From positions 1 to 42,189 of the forward strand of contig PLDF01000191.1 of NCBI GenBank assembly GCA_003135055.1: DNA of 42,189 bases, given 5' to 3'. Source of the DNA: Bryobacterales bacterium (lineage in GTDB: Bacteria; Acidobacteriota; Terriglobia; Bryobacterales; Bryobacteraceae). Every line of letters begins with the position of its first letter. Positions within the stretch are counted from its first letter, which is position 1. The notes under the pieces were generated by a model. The model did not search any database. It saw nothing but the letters and a program-made list of their open reading frames with translations, and was not told where the DNA came from. Position numbers and translations under genes: made by a program. This document shows positions 25,016-33,567 of this stretch, piece after piece.

Positions 25016-25438
25016 ATGAGAGCGTCCGTTCTTGCGATCGGCGCGGCGGTTTTGTCGGTTTTACCGCTAGCGGCTATCGACACTGTTTACCTGCGCGGCC
25101 TGGTGAAGATGGCGGATGGGTCGGCGCCGGGACATTCCGTGGATATTCAAATGGGCTGCAAGGGCGCGGACCCGGTGCGCATGGTGACCGCGGACAAAAA
25201 GGGCGTTTTCAATTTGAAAGCCGAGCGCGACGACTTCAACCACATCGCGCGCGCGCTGCCTACCAGCGCCATGGCCATGAGCAGCGACAGCGGTACGTCG
25301 TACACCGGCCCTTGCGTGCTCGTGGCGTCGATGAAAGGATTCGATTCATCCATCGTCAATCTGGGGGAATTCACCATCGGCAAGGATATGAAGCTGCCGG
25401 ATCTGGTGCTGACGCCGAAGGCCGATAAAAAGCAATAG
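25016..25438 (+). CDS. Small secreted protein with carboxypeptidase-regulatory-like fold
   Basis: 140-aa protein with a signal peptide (MRASVLAIGAAVLSVLPLAA). The mature part has a beta-sandwich pattern: TVYLRGLVKMADGSAPGHSVDIQMGC, then TADKKGVFNLKAERDDF, as in CarboxypepD_reg/CnaB-like domains. Two Cys residues (in MGCKG and TGPCVL) could form a disulfide. Start ATG 25016 has GAGGTG upstream. It lies 65 bp after the GT2 gene and before the M1-like gene, all on the plus strand. Confidence 0.7.
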   Translation: MRASVLAIGAAVLSVLPLAAIDTVYLRGLVKMADGSAPGHSVDIQMGCKGADPVRMVTADKKGVFNLKAERDDFNHIARALPTSAMAMSSDSGTSYTGPCVLVASMKGFDSSIVNLGEFTIGKDMKLPDLVLTPKADKKQ

Positions 25439-25506
25439 CCGGCCAATTTCCGCCCGCTGGAATCGGGACAGAAGGTTCCCGATGGAATCAGGACAGGTTC
25501 AACGTA

Positions 25507-26895
25507 ATGCGCGCGCAAGCTTGGGAAACGATCAGTCGGCTGGTGCGCGTCGCGAGCTGCCTCGCTTGGCTCCGGATCATTCCGCTAGCGGCGGCGCCGC
25601 TTCCGCGCCCGTACACGGTGGAGAACTACGAAGTAAGCATCCAAGCGGACCTGGTGAAACAACGCCTGAGCGGAGAGGTGAAAATCCGGTTTCACAGCCA
25701 GGTGGAGACCGCCATTTCCGCCTTGGAGCTGGATGCGGGTCCGCTCGAAATCGCGAGCGTCGTGGAAGGACAGGCCCCACAGTGGTTCGAGCGAAAAGGC
25801 AGCACGCTGGTGGTCATACTGACGAATCCACTGCGCCCGGATGAGCACCGCACCATCACCGTACGGTATCAAGCCGGACCCGCGCCGGGCCTGAAGTTCT
25901 TTCCCGATCAGATCTACACTTCCGTTACCAGCGATTGGATGGCGTGCGACGAACGCCCCGGCGAGCGGGCGACGCTGCATCTGACCATTGCCGCGCCGCA
26001 AGATGCCAAGGTAGCGGGCAGCGGCCAATTGACGGCCACGCGCGCCAGTGAGGGACAAAACATCACGGAATGGCAGCTCGATTCCGCAGCCGGGCCCTCC
26101 TGGTTCGGATTCGCGGTCGGCCGTTTTGCCGAAAACACATCCGAAGCCGAGGGTGTGAAGCTGCGTGTCTTAGGAGCGGGCACGGAGCTTTTCGAGCCTA
26201 CCGCCGCGGCGATGCGATTCTTGAGCGAGCGCTCCGGCAAGCATTATCCGGGCCAAACCTACACCCAGGTCTTCGTCAACGGCGACGCGACTCGTTCGAT
26301 GGCCGCGGGTTTGACGCTGCTGCCGGAACGGAGCGCGCAAGGATTGGGGAAGCAACCGGACGCTCTGTGGCTTGTGACGAGTGAGCTGGCGCATCAGTGG
26401 TATGGACTTGGGATCGCATCGCAGGACTGGTCGGATCTCTGGCTGAGCGAGGGAGTCTCGGCGTATTTGGCGGACGCGTTCCTGGGACAGCGGCTCGGCA
26501 GGGAAAGTTATGCAAGGGAGATCGAGCACTCCCGGCAGATCTACAATCTGCTGCGCAGTCAGGGCAAGGATCGGCCGCTTTCCTACACTAACTGGACGAC
26601 GCGTCAGGACGCTGAGGGCGAAATTCTGGCTCACAAGGGAGCATGTTTCCTGGACCTGGTGCATGAGATGGCGGGAGACAGCGTTTTTTGGGAAGAGTTG
26701 CGATCGTACACCAGCGAGCATTGGGGTCAGGCGGCGGCCAGCGAAGATTTTCAGAAGGCTTTCTCAGCCATAGGCGGGGGCAATCCGCGCACCGGCAAAA
26801 AGCCTGCCGCCCTCAAGAACAGCGCGAAGACTCTGGACAACCTGTTCAGTCTGTGGGTTTACGGAATCCCGGGTGGAACTGCCAAGAAGAAGTAG
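25507..26895 (+). CDS. M1 (aminopeptidase N)-like protein, probable pseudoenzyme
   Basis: 462-aa protein with an N-terminal hydrophobic export segment (residues 12-30). The N-terminal beta domain (YTVENYEVSIQADLVKQRLSG) and the catalytic-domain helix (SELAHQWYGLGIASQDWSDLWLSEG) identify the M1 gluzincin family. The zinc motif should be HExxH-x18-E; here it is SELAH: the first His is Ser292 (codon AGT), while Glu293, His296 and Glu315 are conserved at the right spacing. The exopeptidase GxMEN motif is replaced by SMAAGL. One zinc ligand and the substrate-anchoring motif are therefore missing, so peptidase activity is unlikely. It may be a binding protein. Confidence 0.8.
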   Translation: MRAQAWETISRLVRVASCLAWLRIIPLAAAPLPRPYTVENYEVSIQADLVKQRLSGEVKIRFHSQVETAISALELDAGPLEIASVVEGQAPQWFERKGSTLVVILTNPLRPDEHRTITVRYQAGPAPGLKFFPDQIYTSVTSDWMACDERPGERATLHLTIAAPQDAKVAGSGQLTATRASEGQNITEWQLDSAAGPSWFGFAVGRFAENTSEAEGVKLRVLGAGTELFEPTAAAMRFLSERSGKHYPGQTYTQVFVNGDATRSMAAGLTLLPERSAQGLGKQPDALWLVTSELAHQWYGLGIASQDWSDLWLSEGVSAYLADAFLGQRLGRESYAREIEHSRQIYNLLRSQGKDRPLSYTNWTTRQDAEGEILAHKGACFLDLVHEMAGDSVFWEELRSYTSEHWGQAAASEDFQKAFSAIGGGNPRTGKKPAALKNSAKTLDNLFSLWVYGIPGGTAKKK

Positions 26896-26962
26896 TAGAC
26901 GCACGTCCTAAGCACGTCTGCGATCCTGGCGCCCCGCATCCATGGCGATGTAGAATAATCGA

Positions 26963-27985
26963 ATGGCCACGTCCGCACAACCACAAGTTACACCCGAAAG
27001 GCTGATGCAGCTCGCCTGGGCGTACGCGCCTCCCATGATCGTCAAAGCCGCTGTCGAGCACGGCATTTTCGACAATCTCGACAAGGGCGCGAAGACCGCG
27101 CAAGAACTGGCCGTCGCCGCCGGAGTTCCACTGCGCGGCGTGCGCGCGATTGCGAATGCGCTGGTGGGCATCGACCTATTGGCCAAAGGCGCGGACGGAC
27201 GCTACAGCCTGACGCCGGAGAGCGCGGCGTTCTTAGTGAGTGGAAAACCGTCGTTCCTGGGCCGGCTGATCTGGCATACCACGGTGCAGATTCTGCCGCG
27301 TTGGACCAAATTGGCGGAGGCGGTGGAGCATGGCAAGCCGGCGGGCGGCGTGAACCATCAGGAAGGCGGAGTGGAATTCTTCCAACAGTTTGTGGAAGAC
27401 CTGTTTCCACTAAGCTATCCTGCGGCGCAAGCGCTGGCGGCCGAGTTGAGAGTGGCCGGGGCGGCATCGCCGGTAAGCGTGCTCGACCTCGCGGCCGGCT
27501 CCGGCGTGTGGAGCATCGCATTGGCGCAGGCATCGCCGAACGTGTCCGTCACCGCGGTGGATTGGCCCGGCGTGCTCGAAGTGACGGAGCGGATGACGGC
27601 GCGCTTCGGCGTCGCGGACCGGTACAAGTTCGTCGCGGAAGACCTGGGGCTGGCCGATTTCGGGCATGGACACCACGTCGCGACGCTCGGCCACATACTG
27701 CACAGCGAGGGCGAAGCGCGCAGCCGGGAACTGCTCAAGAAGACGTTCGCCGCGCTGGCGGCCGGCGGGACCATCGCCATTCAGGAATTCCTGGTGGACG
27801 AGCAGCGGGCAAAGAACACCATGGGATTGATCTTCGCGGTGAACATGCTTGTGGCCACGGACGACGGCGACACATTCACGTTCGAAGAGATCGCCGGTTG
27901 GCTGCGCGAGGCCGGATTCGTGGATGTGCGGCAACTCGATAGCCCCGGCCCGTCGCCGCTGATTTTGGCGACGAAGCCGTCATAG
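26963..27985 (+). CDS. SAM-dependent O-methyltransferase (dimerisation HTH plus methyltransferase)
   Basis: 340-aa protein of the plant-type/hydroxyneurosporene methyltransferase family. Residues 10-90 form the winged-helix dimerisation domain (MQLAWAYAPPMIVKAAVEHGIFDNL, TAQELAVAAGVPLRGVRAIANALVGIDLL). The Rossmann domain starts with VLDLAAGSGVWSIALAQ (motif I, around residue 174-190) and continues VTAVDWPGVLEVT and HILHSEGEARSRELLKKTFAAL, with GGTIAIQEFLVDE. The acceptor is unknown; such enzymes act on small aromatic or carotenoid-type hydroxyls. Single gene, convergent with the membrane protein at 28135. Confidence 0.88.
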   Translation: MATSAQPQVTPERLMQLAWAYAPPMIVKAAVEHGIFDNLDKGAKTAQELAVAAGVPLRGVRAIANALVGIDLLAKGADGRYSLTPESAAFLVSGKPSFLGRLIWHTTVQILPRWTKLAEAVEHGKPAGGVNHQEGGVEFFQQFVEDLFPLSYPAAQALAAELRVAGAASPVSVLDLAAGSGVWSIALAQASPNVSVTAVDWPGVLEVTERMTARFGVADRYKFVAEDLGLADFGHGHHVATLGHILHSEGEARSRELLKKTFAALAAGGTIAIQEFLVDEQRAKNTMGLIFAVNMLVATDDGDTFTFEEIAGWLREAGFVDVRQLDSPGPSPLILATKPS

Positions 27986-28134
27986 AACGCTCGGTTCAGT
28001 TTCCGGTAAAATGCCGCCTTTGCCATGTCGGACGTGTGCCGCACAAGTGCGCGCGCCATGTTTTCCGGCGGCAAAATCAATAGCTTGAGAGAGGCCGGAA
28101 AGGTAAGCGGCATCAGACACGATTGCCTGCCCGC

Positions 28135-28788
28135 CTACAGTATGTTCACGGCCCGTGCCGCGAGGATTGCGATGGTGGCGAGCGAGATGGCGGCTTGCAG
28201 CATCATCAGGATTTTGGCCCAGCGCGAGAGCACGGGAACGTCGGTGGGCGAGAAAGCGGTGCTGGTGTTGAAGGCGAGAAACAGATAGTCGACGAATCCG
28301 GGGCTCCATTGATCTTCGCCCATTTCAGCGCGAAGATCCGGGTCCAATACCATCTGCGGAAACAGGAATGCGCCATCGGTGTGGGAGCGGCGCAAGTCGC
28401 GCTGATTGGGACCGCCCGCGTCCAGCCGCCAATACCAGCAGGCGAATACCAGCAGGTTGCACATCCAGAGAGCGGCCGCCGCGCGTAACAACTGTGCCGG
28501 GGTTTCCTTGTGGGCGGGAAGACGCGAGATCAGCAACGCCAAGGAAATGACGACCGAAAGAGTGACCACCCCACTCGCGGCGTAGCCCAATAACTGGCTC
28601 AAGCGCCAGTTGCCATAGCGATAAGAGATCATCGCTGGAATGGTCAGCACGGCGACCAGCACCAGCACCAGCCAGTCGGGACCGACCGAGAGTTGCGACG
28701 GCAGCGCGTAGTAGAGACCGCCGATGGACAGCATCGCGAGCGCGGCCGGCCATCGGGGCTCGGCCTTTCGGGTAGGTTCTTCCGGCAT
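28135..28788 (-). CDS. Membrane protein, DUF1345-like
   Basis: 217-aa protein with about five to six membrane helices: residues 13-30, 38-55, 66-88, 101-120, and a C-terminal pair. The C-terminal part (GFVDYLFLAFNTSTAFSPTDVPVLSRWAKILMMLQA, around 160-195) resembles the DUF1345 end, with a short pore-like STAF segment between two helices that recalls two-helix ion-channel domains. There is no K+ channel selectivity filter. Function unknown. Confidence 0.6.
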   Translation of the reverse strand: MPEEPTRKAEPRWPAALAMLSIGGLYYALPSQLSVGPDWLVLVLVAVLTIPAMISYRYGNWRLSQLLGYAASGVVTLSVVISLALLISRLPAHKETPAQLLRAAAALWMCNLLVFACWYWRLDAGGPNQRDLRRSHTDGAFLFPQMVLDPDLRAEMGEDQWSPGFVDYLFLAFNTSTAFSPTDVPVLSRWAKILMMLQAAISLATIAILAARAVNIL

Positions 28789-28817
28789 GTATCCATTGTG
28801 GCCTGTGCAGGGAATTC

Positions 28818-28888
28818 GACGCAGAGACGCGGAGGCGCAGAGAAAAAAACCACTTTAAGTTTTCTCAGCGTCTCGGCGTCTCAGCGTC
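28818..28888. repeat. Imperfect 29-bp inverted repeat of GACGCAGAG type
   Basis: Arms 28818-28846 and 28860-28888 pair with four mismatches across a 13-nt spacer. GACGCAGAGACGC-type repeats are scattered in many environmental bacterial genomes. It lies between the promoter side of the membrane-protein gene and the 3' end of the TolC-like gene (both minus strand). Confidence 0.6.
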
Positions 28889-28920
28889 AAATTCAAAGCC
28901 TCCATTGGCCGCTCATTCGA

Positions 28921-30579
28921 TCACTGAATCACTATGCCGCGTTCGTCCAGCAGCTCGCCGGTGCGCGTGAGAAGATTCAAGAGGCTGCGGCGCATGTTGA
29001 CCTGGTTCGTCACTACGGACGATTCGGCTTGAACCAGCGTATTCTGCGCTTGCAGCACGAAAAGTACGGGGTCTGTGCCCAGTTGATATTTCTGGTTTTC
29101 CGCGTCCAGGTTTTTCTGCGCGAAGCCGCGCGCCACCGATGCCAGCTTAACGGACTCTTTGCTCATTTCCAGATTGGTCATGGCGGTCAAGACGTCGAGC
29201 CGCACCTGTTGCTGCGTGGTGCGCAGCGTCAAGGCGTCGCGCTTCTTGCTTACCACCGCGTCCGCCATATCGGCCACCGCGGCGTGCGATTTGATGGGCA
29301 GCGTCAGGGTAGCGCCCAAGGAGTAAACCGGGTAGCCGAATCCGAACATCTGCGAGAGAGTGTCGCCGAAGCCGCCGGGAATCTTCGTTACGATCGTCGA
29401 GGCCGCGCCGGAGTTGTCGAATACGTTGGTCCGCTCATAGAAGGTGCCCCCTACGCCCTGAGTGGTGTATTGGCCAACCAACGACAAATTGGGCAGAATC
29501 TCGTTCTTGGCCTGCGCGATGCTCATATCGTCAATGTCGAGATTCACGCCGGCGGCTTTCAACTCCGGCCGGCCGGCAATGGCCTTGTTGACTTCCTGCT
29601 CGGCGTCGTAGCTGATGGCATCGAGGGGCAGATCGACAGACTCCGTCACCTCAATGGGCAACTTGCGGGCGACGGGATCGAGATCGACGCCCATCTGGCG
29701 GCGCAGCGTGTCCTCGACCAGCGCCAGCGCATAGCGCGCCTGCGACACGCCCAATTCAGCGGTGGCAAGCTGCTGCTCGGGGTTGTAGATATCGAGCGGC
29801 GAGATGGCGCCGAGCTCCAATTGCTTTTGCGAAAGCTTCAGCGATTCATCCGCCAGCTTGCGGGCGCTCTCTTGCACGCGCAGATTCTCGCGCGCCTGCA
29901 CTACATCCCAATAGGCGTTTTCGGCGGTGTTCAACGACTGCAGCAGATTGGCTCTTAGCGAGTATTCGGCGCCCTTCAGGCGGCTGCGGGCCATCATCAG
30001 GTTGAGGCGGTTGACGTAGTCGCCGCGGTTGCGGATGAGCGGCTGGGTGATGGTGACGCTGAGGTTGGAGCTAAGCGCCGGGTTTAGGGTAGCGAACGAA
30101 CTGTTGGTGGTGATTTTGCTCGCGCCGAAGGAAACGGAGTATTGCATACCAGTGGGCAGCACCTGCGAGTAGCTGAAGTTGGCCGGTTGATTGATGCCGA
30201 CTACCGTACTGGCGCCAGCCAGCGCGCCGGTGGAGGGCGTGGTGGATTTCTGGTCGGTGAAGCTGGCCTGCGCCTGCGGGTCCCACGTGGCGAAGGCGCG
30301 CATGATGGCGTTCTTGGGCGTTTCCACGCTGAGCATCTGGATCGCGATATCGGTGTTGTTGGCCATCACCAGCTCCAGGTAAGCCTTGAGGGATAGCGTG
30401 AGTTTGCCGTCGATGACGAAGTCCTTGAGCTTGACCGGCGGTTGCAATTCCACCCTGGTCTGGGCGCGGCGGAAGGTTTCGGCAAAATAATGCGGCTTCG
30501 GAAACGAGGTCAATTGCGCGAAGGCGCAGGAAGCGAGAAGAAGAAAAGCCAACAAGGTTCGGGCGGGCATGATTCTCAT
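28921..30579 (-). CDS. TolC-like outer-membrane efflux protein
   Basis: 552-aa outer-membrane channel protein of the TolC/OEP family, the exit duct of tripartite efflux or type I secretion systems. A signal peptide (MPARTLLAFLLLASCAFAQ) is followed by two repeated OEP halves with long helices: LNTAENAYWDVVQARENLRVQESARKLADESLKL and LDVLTAMTNLEMSKESVKLASVARGFAQKNLDAEN, each followed by QLELGAISPLDIYN- and YQLGTDPVLFVLQAQ-type turns. Start at 30579 (or 30570) gives a clean signal peptide; the frame is open further upstream but enters the hicB remnant. No membrane-fusion or pump gene is next to it in the window. Confidence 0.9.
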   Translation of the reverse strand: MRIMPARTLLAFLLLASCAFAQLTSFPKPHYFAETFRRAQTRVELQPPVKLKDFVIDGKLTLSLKAYLELVMANNTDIAIQMLSVETPKNAIMRAFATWDPQAQASFTDQKSTTPSTGALAGASTVVGINQPANFSYSQVLPTGMQYSVSFGASKITTNSSFATLNPALSSNLSVTITQPLIRNRGDYVNRLNLMMARSRLKGAEYSLRANLLQSLNTAENAYWDVVQARENLRVQESARKLADESLKLSQKQLELGAISPLDIYNPEQQLATAELGVSQARYALALVEDTLRRQMGVDLDPVARKLPIEVTESVDLPLDAISYDAEQEVNKAIAGRPELKAAGVNLDIDDMSIAQAKNEILPNLSLVGQYTTQGVGGTFYERTNVFDNSGAASTIVTKIPGGFGDTLSQMFGFGYPVYSLGATLTLPIKSHAAVADMADAVVSKKRDALTLRTTQQQVRLDVLTAMTNLEMSKESVKLASVARGFAQKNLDAENQKYQLGTDPVLFVLQAQNTLVQAESSVVTNQVNMRRSLLNLLTRTGELLDERGIVIQ

Positions 30580-31334
30580 AGGATGACGCGCAACTCCGTT
30601 GTATCGTTGACGCTGTATCTTAAGAAGACGACGGAGATGCGGAAAAGTTTGCGGAGAAATGGTCCAGGAAACGCCTCCCAGTACGGGCTGGGCCGGCAAA
30701 GGGCCCCCAACCGGACTGTGGGCCCCGGGGAAGCCCGGGACATAGCCCACATAGAGACCGGTGTCAGGGCACTGCTCGACCACCGCGGTATACGTCTTCA
30801 TTTCCCACGCGCTCCTATTCGATTTGCCAGGCTCCGGCTGAGAGCCGTTCGGCTCGAAGCCTTCCTCATTTTGTAAACGGGCGCACCCGCAACTCCGCGT
30901 AGCGCCGGAAACGTGCGTTGAAAGGGAGCCGCGTCTCCGGTAGTCCGCCTCACGCCGGAAATCCGCCACTCGGCGACCCGTAGATGGGCGGACGACGCGA
31001 GCCGGAGCCGTTCCGGGAAACGAGGCTGAGGCCGCGGTCGCGGGACACAGGCTGCCTTCTGAGGACCGAGACCGCGGCTTCCTCCAAGGCCGTTTGGATC
31101 TCCAGGCCGCCCGCACTTCTACGGGACGGCAAAAGTACCGGCCATGTGGACGCCATCAACGATTCGCAAGCGCGCTTTGTCGTTACCGGACCGTTTCTGA
31201 ACGAGCGCGACGACTCGTTCTCATTCGGGACACACGTCCAGGACACTAACCCCGCCAAAAGGCTGACGTAGTGAGGCCCGCAGATGTTTGGTTCGGGTAA
31301 CGATGCAGCCGGCGTTAGCGCTTCGCAACCCACT
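30580..31334. other. Degenerate region before the TolC-like gene
   Basis: Contains the truncated hicB at 30715-30801. From 30890 to 31260 there is GC-rich sequence with open frames on both strands, none of a recognisable family; a stretch at about 31147-31180 (ggacgccatcaacg then gcaagcgcg) recurs at about 33739-33770, so part of this is repetitive DNA. Confidence 0.45.
30715..30801 (-). pseudogene. Truncated HicB-family antitoxin
   Basis: From ATG 30801 the minus strand encodes MKTYTAVVEQCPDTGLYVGY followed by VPGFPGAHS, the exact start of HicB-like antitoxin proteins. After GAHS the reading becomes PVGGPLPAQPVLGG, unlike the expected helix (QGETLDEL..NL.EVI), and no HicA gene is adjacent. 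An AGGAG lies about 10 nt before the ATG. I call it a broken antitoxin gene. By chance it shares a frame with the TolC-like gene further downstream. Confidence 0.6.
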
Positions 31335-31850
31335 TTACCGAGGCAGCAAATCGGAGAACGAGCGGAACGCCATTTGAAAGCGATGGTTTTCGAGCGTCGT
31401 CTTGGCCTCATCCGCAACCGCGACGGTGATCAACCCAGCCCGAATGCTCAACAAGTAAATGCCGGGCGTATTTAGGATTCGGCCTTCTCCAAGGCGGCGC
31501 CTGGCTTCTCTAAGAAATACTCTCTTCTCGTCGCAGGCCACGATCCAGCCACGCTTCTCCGCAAGCGCGAGGCAGGAGGACTCGCCGGCGCCGAGAACCT
31601 GACGCAATTCCGCAAAAAGGCCCAGCTCTTCCGGACTTGAGATGGACTCGCGTTGAACATGCCCGGCGGCGATCGCTTCACTCATGATTTGCCGCTGGTC
31701 GGCGTGCAGAATCTCCGCGATCGCCTCGTCCGGTATGACGAACCGGAACCCGGGCAGGCGGCCGAGCAACGACAGATGGCCAGTGTGGAGAAGATTGATC
31801 AAAATGCTCGTATCAGTTGCGACGGCTGTCCGCAGCGTCGCAACCGACAC
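31335..31850 (-). CDS. PIN-domain protein (putative toxin ribonuclease)
   Basis: 171-aa PIN-fold protein. The N-terminal strand ends in the first catalytic acid, ATDTSILINLL (Asp13); VIPDEAIAEIL supplies Glu43/Glu46, LGAGESSCLALAEKRG has Glu90, and WIVACDEKRVFLREARRRLG has Asp107, the usual order of the four metal-binding acids. The arrangement is close to DUF3368/DUF4411-type PIN proteins. It starts with GTG at 31850, which overlaps the stop of the Xre-ImmA gene (TAGTG), showing translational coupling. Probably cleaves RNA and is controlled by the upstream protein (inference from context). Confidence 0.8.
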   Translation of the reverse strand: MSVATLRTAVATDTSILINLLHTGHLSLLGRLPGFRFVIPDEAIAEILHADQRQIMSEAIAAGHVQRESISSPEELGLFAELRQVLGAGESSCLALAEKRGWIVACDEKRVFLREARRRLGEGRILNTPGIYLLSIRAGLITVAVADEAKTTLENHRFQMAFRSFSDLLPR

Positions 31851-33109
31851 TAGAACCCCGATGGGAGCAGGGCATCGGCAGGCTCGTCCCGGTCAAGTCC
31901 GAGCCTTCGGATCACCCGCTCGATTTCCGCTGTCGTCACGCCGAGTTGATTTGCGATCTCAAAGAGCTTTCGCCGGCTGATCTTGTCCCGCCGGTAGGCT
32001 TCCAGGGCGAGAACCAAATAGCGCCGATAGAACTCGGTGATATTTTCCGAGGCAGACGGCTGCGGAAGGCCGAGGACTCCGGCAATCTCCTGGCCGAGGC
32101 CTTCCTGGTCCATCCGTTTCATCTCCTCGAACTGATTTTCCGTCAAAAGCCGAAGATTGAGAAGCCGGTACAGCGCCGATAGCAAACTGACTCCGAAGTG
32201 ATGAGCAAGCTTCACCACATCGTAGAGTTGCAGGTCCTGACTGCCACCCGCGGTTCGACTGTCGATCGGTACCACGCCAGACTCGTCAAAAACATCTGCG
32301 TGCAATCGGCTGGCGCTCCCTTTGCCAAGTCCGGCGACGAAATGCCTTACGCCGTCCTCCGGCATCAGGAAGCAGGCGGCGAATACATTGGCGCGCACCT
32401 CCACAAAGCTGGCGCGCTCCGATTCTTTGCTGACGTGTCCCTTCTGCGCACGGTCGAGCAACAGATGCGCATACTCGTGACACCAGGAGAAACGCTGGCG
32501 GACGGCAGGATGCTCTCGATTGACAACCACGAACAAGCCCGCATCCGGGTGGCTTATCATTAGGCCCGAGATCCCGGCCGGCATCGGGATCAAGCCGGTT
32601 CGAATTCCCTGAGCTTCGAGAATAGAAGGAACGTCCCCTAAAGCCGACGTCCCCAAACCGAGGCGGCGGCGCTCGTCCTGCGCCGCCAAGGTCCCGCTTT
32701 GAATCGCGTCCCATTTGGAGCCCAGCGTGACGGATGGGTACCAGGGCACGCTCGCCGTCGTTCGGCTCATCCCGAGGCTGGTTTCCAGGTCGCGGAGTTG
32801 ATGGCCAAGAGCGACACAGTCTCGAAGCGCCTGCTGAACGCCGTCGCCTGCGCCGTCGTCGGCTCGTAGCAGCACCGCTATCAGACTGTCGGGGCTGAAT
32901 TCATCCGATAAGAACTCGCGGATGTCGCGGGCATAGAGATACGAGAAGCGCGATAACTCCAAGCCGGACACAGAACGGTTTCCTAACTCGACTTGCGCAA
33001 CCGTTGCACGCGCCATCTCCATCTCTTGCGCAACCTGGTCTTGCGTCATTGCGCAGGCTTCGCGTGCCTGCTTCAGCCGCTTCCCGAGTTCGACCTGATC
33101 GATCGCCAT
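31850..33109 (-). CDS. Xre-family regulator fused to ImmA/IrrE metallopeptidase
   Basis: 419-aa two-domain protein. Residues 5-60 form a Xre/Cro helix-turn-helix (ELGKRLKQAREACAMTQDQVAQEMEMARATVAQVELGNRSVSG). From about 150 comes an ImmA/IrrE-type zinc peptidase: FSWCHEYAHLLLD with HEYAH at 211-215, followed by ERASFVEVRANVFAACFLMPE containing the third ligand Glu (Glu237). The C-terminal 130 residues are helical (SLLSALYRLLNLRLLTENQFEEMKR). Such COG2856-type proteins bind DNA and cleave partners in mobile elements and toxin-antitoxin-like operons. It begins 8 bp after the DUF457-like gene and overlaps the PIN gene by one base. Confidence 0.88.
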   Translation of the reverse strand: MAIDQVELGKRLKQAREACAMTQDQVAQEMEMARATVAQVELGNRSVSGLELSRFSYLYARDIREFLSDEFSPDSLIAVLLRADDGAGDGVQQALRDCVALGHQLRDLETSLGMSRTTASVPWYPSVTLGSKWDAIQSGTLAAQDERRRLGLGTSALGDVPSILEAQGIRTGLIPMPAGISGLMISHPDAGLFVVVNREHPAVRQRFSWCHEYAHLLLDRAQKGHVSKESERASFVEVRANVFAACFLMPEDGVRHFVAGLGKGSASRLHADVFDESGVVPIDSRTAGGSQDLQLYDVVKLAHHFGVSLLSALYRLLNLRLLTENQFEEMKRMDQEGLGQEIAGVLGLPQPSASENITEFYRRYLVLALEAYRRDKISRRKLFEIANQLGVTTAEIERVIRRLGLDRDEPADALLPSGF

Positions 33110-33117
33110 GGTTTTGC

Positions 33118-33567
33118 TCACGCTACCAACGGGACGCAGCGTGGAGATCCGAAGTCTAAAATGATATGCGAAATATATCCCGCGCCAAATCCCGCTACGA
33201 ACCCCGCGAGGAATCGGAAGAACCATTCCGCCAGCACGTGTCCCAAGGCAGCGAAAGGGTTCTCCGCCGAGACTTGCTGAACGTAATGTTGATCCGCTTG
33301 CCGGCGAAGACTGTCCTGCCACGACGGCAGGTTGCCAGCCCAGAACAGGGACGCTGCGCCAACCGGAACGAGCCCGTGTCCCATCGCGCGATGTCCGGGG
33401 TGAGTCGGCGGATCGAAAACATCGGGCAGGACAGCGCCCGCGGTTTCACCCCACCAACCTCCGAAGGCCTCTGCAACATCGAAGCGTCTTTGATTCAATG
33501 AGTTAAAAAATGCGCAGGCGATCCCAGCAGGGGCTCCGACGGCGACTTGAGTACGGTAGTCTGGCAT
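33118..33567 (-). CDS. DUF457/YdjM-like membrane protein
   Basis: 149-aa protein. Near residues 47-65 there is GAVLPDVFDPPTHPGHRAMGHG, which fits the acidic/His signature of membrane-bound metal-dependent hydrolases of the DUF457/YdjM group (LPD.D...H...HG/HS). The C-terminus GFGAGYISHIILDFGSPRCVPLV matches the family end (SHLLLD..TPRG.PLL). Two to three membrane helices are predicted. E. coli YdjM is a LexA-controlled relative of unknown function. It is the first gene of the DUF457-Xre/ImmA-PIN operon, 8 bp before the Xre gene. ATG 33567 is chosen; no strong ribosome site is seen. Confidence 0.7.
   Translation of the reverse strand: MPDYRTQVAVGAPAGIACAFFNSLNQRRFDVAEAFGGWWGETAGAVLPDVFDPPTHPGHRAMGHGLVPVGAASLFWAGNLPSWQDSLRRQADQHYVQQVSAENPFAALGHVLAEWFFRFLAGFVAGFGAGYISHIILDFGSPRCVPLVA

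Noticed and set aside
30580..31116. N-terminal extension of the TolC-like protein
   Set aside because: The open frame runs through the truncated hicB and repetitive DNA; a clean signal peptide begins at 30579 or 30570.
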